DNA of 49,673 nucleotides, from the NCBI RefSeq assembly GCF_017996735.1, contig NZ_JAGOGJ010000041.1, positions 1-49,673 of the forward strand, in the 5' to 3' direction. Below are positions 8,695 to 17,745 of the stretch, piece by piece (the stretch's first letter is position 1; the number at the start of each line of letters is the position of its first letter). The notes below the pieces were generated by a model. It did not search any database. It saw only the letters and a list, made by a program, of their open reading frames with translations, and was not told the origin of the DNA. The translations under genes and the position numbers were made by a program. The stretch comes from Niveispirillum sp. GTDB lineage: Bacteria; Pseudomonadota; Alphaproteobacteria; Azospirillales; Azospirillaceae.

Positions 8695-9467
8695 GTCCGC
8701 CACTCCGGCTGGCGCTTCTCGATGAAGGCGCTGGCGCCTTCCTTCACGTCGGGACCTGCCAGGACAATGCCCACTGCGTCCGCCTGCAGAGCCCGCAGGT
8801 CCTGTTCCCCCTGATCGGCCGCGGCGCGGACAACGCGCAGGCTTTCGCGCACGGCCAGGGGGGAGTTGGCGGCGACCAGTTGCGCCAGCCGCAGCGCCTC
8901 CGGCAGCACGTCATCGGCCGTGGGGACCAGACTGTTGACCATGCCCAGCGCATGGGCGCGGGAGGCCGGCAGGGGATGGCCGACGATGAGCATTTCGATG
9001 GCCAGAGGCCGGGGCAGGTAGCGGGCGATGCGGAAGCTGCCATTGGCCCCGGCGATCAGGCCACGCCGCACTTCCGGCAGGGTGAAGCTGGCGGTTTCGG
9101 CCGCCACCACCATGTCGCAGGACAGCGTGATCTCTACCCCGCCGCCATGGGCAGGGCCCTGTACGGCGGCGATCCAGGGTTTTGTGCGCTTGGCATCGAC
9201 AAAGCCGGCAAAGCCGGTGTCGGGCCGGGCCAGCGACATGCCCCGGCCGGCAGCCACTTCCGCCAGATCGGCGCCGGCGCAGAAGATCGGACCCTTTGCG
9301 GCCAGGATGGCGACGCGTAGGCTGGGATCTGTCTCGATCTCGTGGACGAAATTCTCGATGGCCTCGGCCATGGCGGCGCTGATGGCGTTGCGTACGGCCG
9401 GGCGGTGCAGAGTGACGATGGCGATGGGGCCATTGCGTTCCAGTGTTACGGGGTTCTGGTCACTCAT
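8691..9467 (-). CDS. Enoyl-CoA hydratase/isomerase family protein
   Basis: Crotonase-fold protein, 258 aa, expected to hydrate or isomerise an enoyl-CoA in the cytoplasm. Seen: CAGADLAEV oxyanion-hole segment, AHGGGVEITLSCDM with the first acidic residue, and TLPEVRRGLIAGANG with the second, so both hydratase Glu positions are occupied. The ATG at 9467 shares one base with the stop codon of the upstream CoA ligase; an in-frame GTG one codon earlier would give a GTGA overlap and is equally possible. It lies between an ADP-forming acyl-CoA synthetase and a thiolase-like protein, consistent with a short CoA-ester pathway. Crotonase members also include thioesterases and lyases, so the exact reaction is open. 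Confidence 0.9.
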   Translation of the reverse strand: MSDQNPVTLERNGPIAIVTLHRPAVRNAISAAMAEAIENFVHEIETDPSLRVAILAAKGPIFCAGADLAEVAAGRGMSLARPDTGFAGFVDAKRTKPWIAAVQGPAHGGGVEITLSCDMVVAAETASFTLPEVRRGLIAGANGSFRIARYLPRPLAIEMLIVGHPLPASRAHALGMVNSLVPTADDVLPEALRLAQLVAANSPLAVRESLRVVRAAADQGEQDLRALQADAVGIVLAGPDVKEGASAFIEKRQPEWRT

Positions 9468-11569
9468 CACGCATTCTCCTGCCAGACGACAAGCCCGTCC
9501 AGGGCTTCGATCTCTGCGCCGGCCACGCGCAGCGGGTTCACTTCCAGTTCGGCCAACCCGGCGCCCAGCGACAGGGCGGCATCGCCGATGGCGACGATGA
9601 TTTCGGCCAGCCGGTCGATATCGGCCGGCGGGCCTCCCCGGAATCCGTCCAGCAGCCGGGCTCCGCGCAGGGATTTCAGCAACGCCTTGGCCTGGGTTTG
9701 ATCGACGGGCAGGGGGGTGGTGGCGACATCGGCCAGAACCTCCACCAGCACGCCGCCGAAGCCGACCGCGATGACCGGTCCCCAGGTGGGGTCGCGGCGC
9801 ACGCCGACCAGCATTTCCAGCCCGCCATTGCGCATCGGCGCTATGATCACGCCGTCCAGTCGCGCATCGGGCCGGGCGCGGGCCACATCCGCCATCAGTG
9901 CCGTGAAGACCGTGGCGGCCTCGCCCGGTGGCACGTTCAGACGGACGCCGCCCACCTCCGTCTTATGGGCGATGTCCGGGGACAGGATCTTCAGGGCCAG
10001 CGGTGCCGTGAAGCCGACGGCGATATTTGCTGCTTCCTCGGCGTTGCGCACCAGATGCTGGGGCACGCCCGGCACGCCCTTTGCGGCCAGGAAGTCCAGT
10101 ACCGCGCGTTCAGTGTCCAGCCGGGGCGTATCCGCGCGCATCGACAGTGCCAGGGCCGGCGGCGGGGCGGCTTGCTTCAACTGGCCCGACCACCACAGCG
10201 CGTGACCGGCGGCGCGCAGCATGGCGTCGATGCCGGTCATGACATGCGGCAGCCCATGCTCGGCAATGGCGCCGCGCGCATAATCGTTCAACGATTTACC
10301 GCAGGTGCCGACCAGGACGGACGGCGTCTTGATCGCGGCCGTGGCCCGGCCGATGGCGGTCAGCGCCGGGGGCAGGCTCTGGCCCGGCATGGTCGGCACG
10401 GCGATGCCGATGCCCAGCAGGCCGACTTGGCTGTTGGCGGCCAGCAACGGGATGACACGGGCGAACAGGTCCGGGTCGCGCATGGCCGCCCCGGTAATGT
10501 CCAGCGGGTTCAAGGTTGATCCCAGGTCCGACAGCACGCCGCGCAGGGCTGTTACCGTTGCCGGGTCGTTGGCGGGCAGCGGCACGCCGAACCCTTCCGC
10601 CGCATCGGCGACCAGCGTACAGGCCCCGCCGGAAATGGACAGGAAACTCATCCCCGCCGCCGGCAGCGGCCCGGTGGCCGCCAGCAGGCCGGCCGTATTG
10701 ATCAGATCCTCGGTGGAGGTGACGCGGATGACGCCAAGCCGGCGGCAGACGGCGTCGAACACGGCATCATCGCCGACCAGCGATCCCGTATGGGCTTGCG
10801 CCACCTGGGTGGCCAGATCGCTGCGCCCGATCTTCAGGATGATGATCGGCTTCGCCTTGTCCCGCGCCCGTCCGGCGGCACGGACGAAGGCGGCGGGGTT
10901 ACGGATGCTTTCCGCGAAGACCGCGATGGCCTTTGTGGCGTCATGATCGACCAGATAGTCGATGATATCGGCCAGACTGATCTGTGCCTCGTTGCCCGTC
11001 GCGGCGACGAAGCTGGTGCCGATATTCTGCCCCTGGGCATATTCCGCCAGTTCCGCTGCCGTCGCCCCGCTCTGCGACAGGATGGCGATGGCGGGCGGCA
11101 GGAAGGGTTTCACGGCCGGGATGACGGAAACGGGGATGCCCGCTTCGACATTGTTGTAACCCAGCGAGTTCGGTCCCCACAGGGTGACGCCCAGATCGTT
11201 GGCCTGGGTTACCAGCGCCTCCTGACGCCGCCGTCCCTCCTCGCCGGTTTCAGCATAACCGGAGGTCAGAATGGTGACGTTGCGGATACCAGCGGCAGCC
11301 GCGTCCGCCAGCGCGTCCGGCACGGCATCGACGGGCACGAAGATGAAGGCCACATCGACAGGTTCGGGGATATCACGGCAGGAGCGGTAGCCCTTGATGC
11401 CGAACGTGTCGACGCCATTGCGGTTGACGGCGTAAAGCGCGCCCTCATAGCCGAAGTCACGGAAATTGCGGACGATCAGTGTCGTCCATACCGATTTCTC
11501 CGTCGCCCCCACCAGCGCCACGGAGCGCGGCGCGAACAGGCGGGCAAGCGGATGGGATGGCGATGTCAT
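9467..11569 (-). CDS. ADP-forming acyl-CoA synthetase (acetate-CoA ligase family)
   Basis: About 700 aa fused alpha-beta NDP-forming acyl-CoA synthetase, which activates a carboxylate with CoA and ATP, forming ADP through a phosphohistidine. Seen: CoA-binding Rossmann start FAPRSVALVGATEKS, succinyl-CoA-ligase-like domain with LSQSGATAAELAEYA and ATGNEAQISLADIIDYL, the likely phospho-His260 in AHTGSLVGDD, and a C-terminal ATP-grasp domain with LKILSPDIAHKTEVGGV. The start at 11569 has AAAGG seven bases upstream; another in-frame ATG lies 27 bases earlier. It shares a base with the hydratase downstream. It probably makes the CoA thioester that this operon handles. The substrate is unknown; an AMP-forming ligase for another acid is encoded at 41846-43360. 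Confidence 0.9.
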   Translation of the reverse strand: MTSPSHPLARLFAPRSVALVGATEKSVWTTLIVRNFRDFGYEGALYAVNRNGVDTFGIKGYRSCRDIPEPVDVAFIFVPVDAVPDALADAAAAGIRNVTILTSGYAETGEEGRRRQEALVTQANDLGVTLWGPNSLGYNNVEAGIPVSVIPAVKPFLPPAIAILSQSGATAAELAEYAQGQNIGTSFVAATGNEAQISLADIIDYLVDHDATKAIAVFAESIRNPAAFVRAAGRARDKAKPIIILKIGRSDLATQVAQAHTGSLVGDDAVFDAVCRRLGVIRVTSTEDLINTAGLLAATGPLPAAGMSFLSISGGACTLVADAAEGFGVPLPANDPATVTALRGVLSDLGSTLNPLDITGAAMRDPDLFARVIPLLAANSQVGLLGIGIAVPTMPGQSLPPALTAIGRATAAIKTPSVLVGTCGKSLNDYARGAIAEHGLPHVMTGIDAMLRAAGHALWWSGQLKQAAPPPALALSMRADTPRLDTERAVLDFLAAKGVPGVPQHLVRNAEEAANIAVGFTAPLALKILSPDIAHKTEVGGVRLNVPPGEAATVFTALMADVARARPDARLDGVIIAPMRNGGLEMLVGVRRDPTWGPVIAVGFGGVLVEVLADVATTPLPVDQTQAKALLKSLRGARLLDGFRGGPPADIDRLAEIIVAIGDAALSLGAGLAELEVNPLRVAGAEIEALDGLVVWQENA

Positions 11570-11620
11570 GGCGATGCCTTTCGCGGAAAATGGCATGGCA
11601 TTGGGAAGGCGCGCGCGGCT

Positions 11621-12745
11621 CTACGCTTCTTCGGCGAAGGCCAGCATGCGGCCCAGCGCTTCGGCGAAGTCCTGCTTGAAATCCTGCACGACGGAGGTGG
11701 CGGAACGAACATCCTCCACCAGCCCCACGCCCTGGCCGACGAAATAGCTGACCAGTTCCCGTGCCGAAGCGTCGGGCCGCTCGGCCGCCTTGTCGATCAT
11801 CTCGAAGGCGGGGATGGAGATCATGGCCATCAGCGGCATGGGCAGGGCGCCGGGGCTGCCCTCCTTGTCCCAGGCGGCATGCCAGCCGGAGCGCAACTGC
11901 CGTGACGGTTTGCCGGTGCGGGTGGCGGATCGCACCGTGTCGCGCGAACTCGCGGCCACCATCTTTTCCCGGAACGCCTGGCTGGTTTCGGCCTCGGTGG
12001 TGGCCAGCCAGACCGAACCGGTCCAGGCGCCGGCCGCCCCCATGGCCATGCAGCCCGCCATCTGCGCCCCCGTCATGATGCCGCCCGCTGCCAGCACGGG
12101 CACGGGGCGTAACGGGGCGATGGCGCGGATCACCTCCGGCACCAGCACCAGGGTGGAAACCTCCCCGCAATGGCCGCCGGCCTCTCCGCCCTGCGCGATG
12201 ATGATGTCCACGCCGGCCTGCACCTGCCGGATGGCATGTTCCTTGGCCCCGACCAGGGCGCCCACCGGCACGCCATGGGCGCGGGCACGGGACAGCATCG
12301 ATGGCGGGGCGATGCCCAGCGCGTTGACGATCAGCCGGATGGGATGGCGGAAAGCCACATCCATCAGCGCCTCTCCCACCTCTGGCAGGGTGGCGGGAAG
12401 TTGCTTTGTCACCACGTCGCCCGGCCCGGCATTGATGCCGTGACGGTGCAGAAGGTCGATGGTGAAATCGACGTGGCCCTGTGGGATACGGCTGGCCAGC
12501 GCCTCCATATCCATGCCACCGCCCAACTGCTGATGCTCGGGGATCAGGATGTCGATGCCATAGGGCTTGCCGTCGACATGGTCGTCGATCCAGCGCAACT
12601 CCGTTTCCAGCGTCTCCGGCGTGAAGCTGCTGCCGCCCAGCACGCCGAAGCCGCCGGCCCGGCTGACCGCCGCCACCACGTCACGGCAATGGCTGAAGGC
12701 GAACAGGGGGAAATCCACCCCCACCAGTTCCTTGATGGTTTTCAT
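11621..12745 (-). CDS. Nitronate monooxygenase / NPD-like FMN enzyme
   Basis: TIM-barrel FMN protein of the nitronate monooxygenase (2-nitropropane dioxygenase) family, 374 aa. Seen: N-terminal FPLFAFSH with AGGFGVLGGSSF, the central IIAQGGEAGGHCGEVS motif that holds the flavin-site His, and the phosphate-binding VPVLAAGGIMTG and MGAAGAWTGSVWLAT. The ATG at 12745 is preferred; a TTG precedes it by one codon. It is the first gene of the operon with the ADP-forming ligase, hydratase and thiolase-like protein. Members of this family in acyl-CoA clusters are often named from homology only and may act on alkyl nitronates or as enoyl reductases, so the physiological reaction here is uncertain. The upstream region is occupied by a palindromic repeat. 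Confidence 0.85.
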   Translation of the reverse strand: MKTIKELVGVDFPLFAFSHCRDVVAAVSRAGGFGVLGGSSFTPETLETELRWIDDHVDGKPYGIDILIPEHQQLGGGMDMEALASRIPQGHVDFTIDLLHRHGINAGPGDVVTKQLPATLPEVGEALMDVAFRHPIRLIVNALGIAPPSMLSRARAHGVPVGALVGAKEHAIRQVQAGVDIIIAQGGEAGGHCGEVSTLVLVPEVIRAIAPLRPVPVLAAGGIMTGAQMAGCMAMGAAGAWTGSVWLATTEAETSQAFREKMVAASSRDTVRSATRTGKPSRQLRSGWHAAWDKEGSPGALPMPLMAMISIPAFEMIDKAAERPDASARELVSYFVGQGVGLVEDVRSATSVVQDFKQDFAEALGRMLAFAEEA

Positions 12746-12761
12746 CAAATATACTCCGTCT

Positions 12762-12889
12762 TCTCCACCGTCACCCCGGTAACAAGCCGGGGCCCAGGCG
12801 CGGAGCGGCGTCTGCCGCGATATGAGTCATACCGGCGCTGACCGCGCCTTACGCTGGGCCCCGGCTTGTCACCGGGGTGACGGTGGAGA
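12762..12889. repeat. Long palindromic intergenic repeat, copy A
   Basis: Near-perfect inverted repeat with 35-base arms at 12762-12796 and 12855-12889, 34 of 35 positions complementary, enclosing a 58-base centre that itself contains ggcgcgg/ccgcgcc and gcggc/gccgc stems. The stretch 12803-12867 matches 23231-23295 at 60 of 65 bases, so this is one member of a dispersed repeat family. It lies between the end of the TonB receptor gene and the start of the flavoprotein gene and could also act as a strong transcription stop. Confidence 0.9.
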
Positions 12890-12927
12890 TTATTGGAAGC
12901 CCGGCAGCCCGGACTTCGCCCGCCAGC

Positions 12928-15354
12928 TCAGAACGTGTAGCCGACCTGTACCAGGACCTGCCGCCCGCGCGTCGGGATGGCGAAGACCTGGGACGGCGTG
13001 CCCGGTGTCGTGGGCGAACCCGGCTTTTCCTGCAGGTAGCCGTACATCGCATTGTTGAGATTGCGGCCGACCAGGGAGATTTCCCACTGCCGGTCCATCT
13101 CCAGCCGTGCCGCGGCATCCAGCACCCAATAGCCTTTCAGCAGGCCGCCGGGATTGGCATTGTCGGTGCCGTTGATCTTGCTGGTGTAGCGGGCATTGCC
13201 CGACAGGCCCAGGTCCCAGGCGCCGGAAAGCGGGATCGTGTAATCGAAGCCGCTATTCAGCGACCAGTCCGCAGCCCGCGTCAGGGGGCGGCCCGACATG
13301 TCCTGGCCATACCGGTCGTCGGCCGTTCCAGCGATGCCGTCGGCTCCGACGCTGAGCCGGTAGTCGCAGCCCATGGCGAGGGTCTGACCGCCATAACAAC
13401 TACTGACGAATTCCTTGTAGCGGCTGTGATTATAGGAGACCGAGCCATAAACGGTCAGGTCCGGGGTTACGCGCAGGTTGGCGTCGATCTCAAATCCCTT
13501 GCTGCGCGCGCTGGCGGCATTGGTGACGGTGAAGGAGGCCAGGGCCGCGTTGAAGGCGTTCACCTGCAAATTGCTGTAGAGGTAGGAATAGGCGGCGGTG
13601 GTCAGGGTCAGGCTTTTGTCAAACAACTGCGCCTTCAGGCCGATCTCTTCGCCGCGCACCTTCTCCGCCTCGAAATTGAAGTCATCGGCGGTGACGGCGC
13701 GCGGGGTCAGCACGGCGCTGAGGCCCAGGCCCCCCGACTTATAGCCGGTCTTGTAGGCGATGTAGGTGGTGATCTCCGAGGTGGGGCGCCAGGTCAGGGT
13801 CGCCTCGGGCGAATAGTTTCCGTCTCGGAAATTATCCTTCAGGATCGTTGTGGGCGGCAGGAACGTGGCCGTCAGCAGCGGATGGACCCAGGAATTATAG
13901 AGGTAGGAATCCTTAGTTTCGCGTGTGTAGCGTACGCCGCCCGCCATTTCCACTTCTGGTGTCACGGCCCAGATCAACTGGCCGAAGCCGGAATAGGCCT
14001 TGCCCTTGGTACCGCTGGGTTTTTCCCAGGTATGGTATTTGCCGGTGGCCGGATCAGCCGGCAGCAGGGCGATGCGGCTGTTATTCTCAAAATACAGGTC
14101 GGAATCCTGATAATAGGCGCCCAGCATAAAATTGACCGGCCCGTCGAAGGAGGAGAGCAGACGGACCTCCTGGCTGAAAGCGTCGAAATCCTCCCGCTCG
14201 GCCGCGCCGATGATGTAATAGGAGGTGGCGTCATAGCTGTCGCTGGTGCGCGACCGTGTGCTGAAATAGCCGGTCACAGAAGTGAGCGCCAGATTTTCCC
14301 AGTTATAGTTGGCTGAGAGCGAGGCCAGATAGACCTTCACGTCGCTATAGGGCTGTTGTTTGGCATAGGGCCAGTTGTCGGCCACGCCGTTGGCCAGACC
14401 GGCCGACGAGTAATATTTGTCGAACTTGCACTCACCATACGGGTCGACGCGGCCCGCCACGCCACCGGCTGGCAGGGCGCCGCAATAGAAAAGCTGCTGA
14501 CCGGCGGCCGCGCCGTCGTCGCTATAGTCGCTGGCCGACAGTTTCAGCGTGGCGTCGAAATTGCTCTCTGACGGTTTCCAGGTCAGGGTCAGGCGGCCCA
14601 TCGCCTCTTCCTCGCCGGGACGCGTCACGCCGGGGACAGAGGTGTTGACCGGGCCGCCGATATTGCGCAGCCACCCATCCATCTTACGATACCGCACGGC
14701 CAGCCGCGCACCCACGCTGTCGCTCACCGGGCCACCCACGGCGGCTTCGGCGATGGCCTCGTCGGCAACCGTCTCATATCCCAGGCGGGCATAACCCGAC
14801 ACCTCGTCCGTGGGACCGGCGGAAGTGATGGATATGACGCCGGCAGGACTGTTTTTGCCGAAGAACAGGGCCTGCGGGCCTTTCAGCACTTCCACATGAC
14901 CCACGTCGAACAGGCCCTGGGTGATGGCGCGCCCGCGTGAGGTCTGCACGCCGTCCAGGTTTAGCGAAACCGTCTGTTCGAACCCAGCCTGACCGGGCGA
15001 GGTGCCGATGCCGCGCAGGGTGATGGTCGCGCCGGCCCCGCTGCTGACCTTGTCTATGGCCAGACCGGGTGAATAATTGGCGATAGAACGCACATCCGTT
15101 ACACCGAAATTAGCCAGTGTATCCGCGCTGACGGCAGAAACGGCCACGGGGACGGAGATCAGGGTTTCGTTACGGCGCCGGGCCGTCACAATGATCTCGC
15201 CCAGGTAATCCTGAGCCGGGGCGGCCTGCATATTCGTATCGGCGGACGCTGATTGCGCGGCGCCTGGCATGGGGGCCAGCGCCAGCAGCGCCAACATGGC
15301 GGTGCTGCCCGCCAAATGACCATATCTCCGCCTGTTCTTGGACCCGATTTTCAT
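12928..15354 (-). CDS. TonB-dependent outer-membrane receptor
   Basis: Outer-membrane beta-barrel receptor, 808 aa, for energy-dependent uptake of a ligand. The start at 15354 is fixed by the ribosome site AGGGAGGAAACA; it gives a signal peptide (MLALLALAPMPGAAQS after a basic N-terminus). Seen: TonB-box-like EIIVTARRRNETLISVPVAV, plug domain with LRGIGTSPGQ, DGVQTSRGRA and VEVLKGPQALFFGKNSPAGV, many aromatic amphipathic barrel strands, and a terminal strand ending VLVQVGYTF. No N-terminal sigma-factor signalling extension was seen. Catabolic TonB receptors of this kind are common in sphingomonad and caulobacter-like bacteria. Its place between acyl-CoA operons and an operator-like motif upstream suggest it takes up the substrate of the cluster (inference). 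Confidence 0.95.
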   Translation of the reverse strand: MKIGSKNRRRYGHLAGSTAMLALLALAPMPGAAQSASADTNMQAAPAQDYLGEIIVTARRRNETLISVPVAVSAVSADTLANFGVTDVRSIANYSPGLAIDKVSSGAGATITLRGIGTSPGQAGFEQTVSLNLDGVQTSRGRAITQGLFDVGHVEVLKGPQALFFGKNSPAGVISITSAGPTDEVSGYARLGYETVADEAIAEAAVGGPVSDSVGARLAVRYRKMDGWLRNIGGPVNTSVPGVTRPGEEEAMGRLTLTWKPSESNFDATLKLSASDYSDDGAAAGQQLFYCGALPAGGVAGRVDPYGECKFDKYYSSAGLANGVADNWPYAKQQPYSDVKVYLASLSANYNWENLALTSVTGYFSTRSRTSDSYDATSYYIIGAAEREDFDAFSQEVRLLSSFDGPVNFMLGAYYQDSDLYFENNSRIALLPADPATGKYHTWEKPSGTKGKAYSGFGQLIWAVTPEVEMAGGVRYTRETKDSYLYNSWVHPLLTATFLPPTTILKDNFRDGNYSPEATLTWRPTSEITTYIAYKTGYKSGGLGLSAVLTPRAVTADDFNFEAEKVRGEEIGLKAQLFDKSLTLTTAAYSYLYSNLQVNAFNAALASFTVTNAASARSKGFEIDANLRVTPDLTVYGSVSYNHSRYKEFVSSCYGGQTLAMGCDYRLSVGADGIAGTADDRYGQDMSGRPLTRAADWSLNSGFDYTIPLSGAWDLGLSGNARYTSKINGTDNANPGGLLKGYWVLDAAARLEMDRQWEISLVGRNLNNAMYGYLQEKPGSPTTPGTPSQVFAIPTRGRQVLVQVGYTF

Positions 15355-15472
15355 TGTTTCCTCCCTGTTATCCGCTCTGGCAGCCCTTGTTGGGGTTTTG
15401 CTGCTCACCGTCGGTTTCGGCGGGTTCCGCCCCGCCTGCATGTTCATCTGTGACTGAAACTGCTGGGGCGCG

Positions 15473-15492
15473 AACCTATCCGTGGAGGGGGG
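15473..15492. promoter_or_regulatory. Operator-like motif copy upstream of the TonB receptor (site 2)
   Basis: aacctatccgtggagggggg matches the perfect palindrome at 25392-25411 at 15 of 20 positions, including an intact cctatcc half. It sits about 120 bases upstream of the TonB receptor ATG. The remaining 15355-15523 gap holds the receptor leader and its ribosome site; no clear terminator was seen for the upstream hydrolase gene. Confidence 0.45.
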
Positions 15493-15523
15493 GGGCTATC
15501 CGGGTTTTTGCATCTTATCGTAT

Positions 15524-16384
15524 TCAGTCTTCGCCACCGAGAAGGTCCAGCAGTGGAAGCGCGAAGGCGTCGTTCTGGTCGTTGGTGAACATGTGCCCGA
15601 CGCCTGGCGCCATGGCCACCCGCAATTGCGGCGTCAGGCGCCTGAAAGCCTTCACACCCTCATCGGTCAACACATCGCTGTGTTCGGCGCGAACCAGAAG
15701 AACCGGACAATGGACAGCCGATGCCGCCCGTTCCATCAAAGCTGTCTCCCCATCGGCATCCAGAAAGCCCGGCAAGGCCGTGCGGGGATCCCAGCGCCAG
15801 TACAGTTTTCCATCCATCCCGTGGCGCAGTGCGCGGATAAGGGTATCGGCATCGACGGCGCGGCGACGTCCGGGCAGGCCATCCAGCGCCTGTGCCGCCG
15901 CTTCCACGCTGTCGAAGCCGCGCATGCTGCGTTCCATGAAATCGCGGATGGGGGCGACGCCCTGCCGGTCGATGTGCGGGCCGACATCGGCCAGCAGCAC
16001 CAGCCTTGTCCGTGCCGATTCCGCCGCTGCTGCGACCAACGCCACCTGCCCTCCGCGTGAGGCGCCGACCAGGCCGGCGGGTCGGTCGAGTGCCCGCAGG
16101 ACATGACACAGATCGCTTGCCATGATCTCCAGACCATAGGCGCCATCCGGTGCCCAATCGCTGTCGCCATGGCCACGCATGTCGATGGTGATGCCCAGAT
16201 ATCCGGCCCCGGCCACCCGCCGCGCGGCATTGCGCCAGGAATGCCGGCTCTGTCCGCCGCCATGCAGGAACAGGATCGGCGGCGCATCCTGATCGCCGAT
16301 GGCATCGGCCACCAGTCGCAGGCCATCGCCGGGCAGGGTGATGGTACGAAACGAACTCAAGGGCGCGATCCCGCCGCGTGCCAC
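15524..16384 (-). CDS. Alpha/beta-fold hydrolase
   Basis: Alpha/beta-hydrolase, up to 286 aa, cytoplasmic. Seen: HGGGQSRHSW oxyanion segment, DMRGHGDSDW, nucleophile elbow VGASRGGQVA, and APGVGHMF with the catalytic His; a conserved VLLVRAEHSDV strand carries the acid region. The start is uncertain. The GTG at 16384 overlaps the VOC gene by 28 bases, while a TTG at 16360 would give a 4-base TTGA overlap like the other couplings here; no ATG is available. It is the last gene of the minus-strand operon SDR, MaoC pair, VOC, hydrolase. It could cleave an ester, lactone or thioester; the sequence does not decide which. Confidence 0.85.
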   Translation of the reverse strand: MARGGIAPLSSFRTITLPGDGLRLVADAIGDQDAPPILFLHGGGQSRHSWRNAARRVAGAGYLGITIDMRGHGDSDWAPDGAYGLEIMASDLCHVLRALDRPAGLVGASRGGQVALVAAAAESARTRLVLLADVGPHIDRQGVAPIRDFMERSMRGFDSVEAAAQALDGLPGRRRAVDADTLIRALRHGMDGKLYWRWDPRTALPGFLDADGETALMERAASAVHCPVLLVRAEHSDVLTDEGVKAFRRLTPQLRVAMAPGVGHMFTNDQNDAFALPLLDLLGGED

Positions 16385-16848
16385 CGACCGTCGCCATGGC
16401 TTTCATAGGGGGCCGCCACCTCCACCAGAACGCCATGCGCGCTTTTCGGGCCGATCCAGCCCCATTCCTGCCAGGTCATGGTGGGGTCACGGTTGGTGGC
16501 GCCATCACCTAGAACTTGCACCCCTTGTGCCGCCAGTTTGGCCAGGCTGCCCGCCACGTCGTTGGTGGTGAAGCAGAGATGATGCACATGCTCCCCCTTG
16601 GCCGCCAGCCGGTCACCCAAGGGCGTACCGGGGGCCGGCTGGATCAACTGGATTTCGGCGGAATGGTTGGCGACAAAGGTCGCCCAGCGCATATCCTGGT
16701 CGGCACCGCTGGAAAAGCCGTCATACCGGACGACGGGCTCCGTCAGGGCTTGCGGGTCCAGGACGGACAATATCCTGGTCCAGTCGGCGATGGCCTTGTC
16801 CAGATCATGGACCAGCATGCAGACATGGGCGAAGGGGCCGCTTGGCAT
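16357..16848 (-). CDS. VOC-family protein, methylmalonyl-CoA epimerase-like
   Basis: Vicinal oxygen chelate protein, 163 aa, with two beta-alpha-beta-beta-beta modules. Seen: first module HVCMLVHDLDKAIADW, EIQLIQP with a possible metal-ligand Gln, second module GEHVHHLCFTTNDVAGSLAK with the ligand His, and PKSAHGVLVEV ending in the ligand Glu. This layout matches methylmalonyl-CoA epimerase more closely than dioxygenase or glyoxalase members. The ATG at 16848 has AAGGA seven bases upstream. Between it and the MaoC gene (16877-16898) lies a GC-rich hairpin without a T-run. If it is an epimerase it would handle methylmalonyl-CoA made from propionyl-CoA released by branched-chain degradation, but no mutase or carboxylase is present here. 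Confidence 0.78.
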   Translation of the reverse strand: MPSGPFAHVCMLVHDLDKAIADWTRILSVLDPQALTEPVVRYDGFSSGADQDMRWATFVANHSAEIQLIQPAPGTPLGDRLAAKGEHVHHLCFTTNDVAGSLAKLAAQGVQVLGDGATNRDPTMTWQEWGWIGPKSAHGVLVEVAAPYESHGDGRWHAAGSRP

Positions 16849-16915
16849 GGTGTTTCCTTTTCGTTGCACCTTCAGGCGCCGGACGCCGCCATCCGGCGGC
16901 CCCGGGCCGCTGGCA

Positions 16916-17290
16916 TTAGAGCGTGATCGTGGCGGTGCCCTGGATGATGGGGCGATTGCCGTCGGCGATCAGCCAGACCTCGCAGGTCGCGTGTGCCTTA
17001 CCGGCCTCCACCACCCGCCCGCCCGCCGTCAGCCGGTCACCCGCATAGGCATTGTCGATGAAGCGGCTTTCCAGGGCGGTGATGTGCCCGCCGGGAAAGG
17101 CCGCCAGCAGCATGTTGATGATATAGGCCAGATTGGCGGGCCCCTGATTGATCACCCGGTCGCCCAGCCCCTTGGCCCGCACAACGTCCGGGTCCAGATG
17201 GATGGGGTTGGGGTCGCGCAGGAACCTGGCCCAGTCCCGCATGGCATCGGCGCTGACGCAGGGAATGGTGAAGGGTGTCAGAGCCGTCAT
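16916..17290 (-). CDS. MaoC-type enoyl-CoA hydratase, catalytic half
   Basis: Single hot-dog MaoC/R-hydratase domain, 124 aa. Seen: hydratase-2 motif DPNPIHLDP with Asp26 and His31 as the catalytic pair, followed by GLGDRVINQGP and a hot-dog strand region ending GTATITL. Its ATG overlaps the stop codon of the adjacent MaoC-N gene as ATGA. Small MaoC proteins paired with a non-catalytic partner are known from steroid side-chain degradation (ChsH1 with ChsH2 N-domain), where the heteromer makes room for bulky acyl-CoA substrates. By analogy the pair here probably hydrates a bulky or branched enoyl-CoA; that is inference from pairing and motifs. Confidence 0.88.
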   Translation of the reverse strand: MTALTPFTIPCVSADAMRDWARFLRDPNPIHLDPDVVRAKGLGDRVINQGPANLAYIINMLLAAFPGGHITALESRFIDNAYAGDRLTAGGRVVEAGKAHATCEVWLIADGNRPIIQGTATITL

Positions 17291-17733
17291 TGCATCAGCT
17301 CCCGGCGCGGCAGCACCCAGACATTGGTGGTTTCCAGTACCGTGGTGCCGTCGGCCTCGTGCAGGCGCAGCCGGTATTCCAGCAGGTCCATCAGGCCCAG
17401 CTTGCGGCTGGATTTGCGGGTCAGGCCCGCTATCTCGCCGGTCACGCGGTAGGGATGACCCGTGCGCAGCGGCGCCTGGAAGCGGACGCTGGAACTGGCC
17501 ATCATCGGCCCCTGTTCAACGTCGAAATCGCACAGCGCGCACAGTCCGGCTACCGTCTGGCCCATCGCGACCTGGGTGGCGATGTAATAATAGGCGGGAT
17601 GCGCGGTGCCGTCGGTGGCCGGTTCAACGCCCGTGGACCGGCACAGGGCCGCATTCTCCGCCGGGTCGATAATGTAGGGATCGCTGCCGTCCAGCGACCG
17701 GCCGGTCACATCGGGCGGGGGGGGATAATCCAT
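17287..17733 (-). CDS. MaoC N-terminal-like (FAS1-type) hydratase partner
   Basis: 148 aa hot-dog protein resembling the N-terminal half of two-domain MaoC dehydratases. Seen: YYYIATQVAMGQTVAGLC, FQAPLRTGHPYRVTGEIAG and a C-terminal ETTNVWVLPRRELMQ strand; the catalytic DxNPIH motif is absent. It is directly followed by, and overlaps, the catalytic MaoC gene, which strongly suggests a heteromeric hydratase in which this subunit shapes the acyl pocket. A good ribosome site (GAGGATTGAG) precedes ATG 17733, 12 bases after the SDR stop codon. No independent enzymatic role is apparent. Confidence 0.82.
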   Translation of the reverse strand: MDYPPPPDVTGRSLDGSDPYIIDPAENAALCRSTGVEPATDGTAHPAYYYIATQVAMGQTVAGLCALCDFDVEQGPMMASSSVRFQAPLRTGHPYRVTGEIAGLTRKSSRKLGLMDLLEYRLRLHEADGTTVLETTNVWVLPRRELMQ

Positions 17734-17745
17734 CTCAATCCTCCT

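Noticed and set aside
16877..16898. GC-rich hairpin between the MaoC and VOC genes, considered as a terminator
   Set aside because: No T-run, and the genes look cotranscribed.
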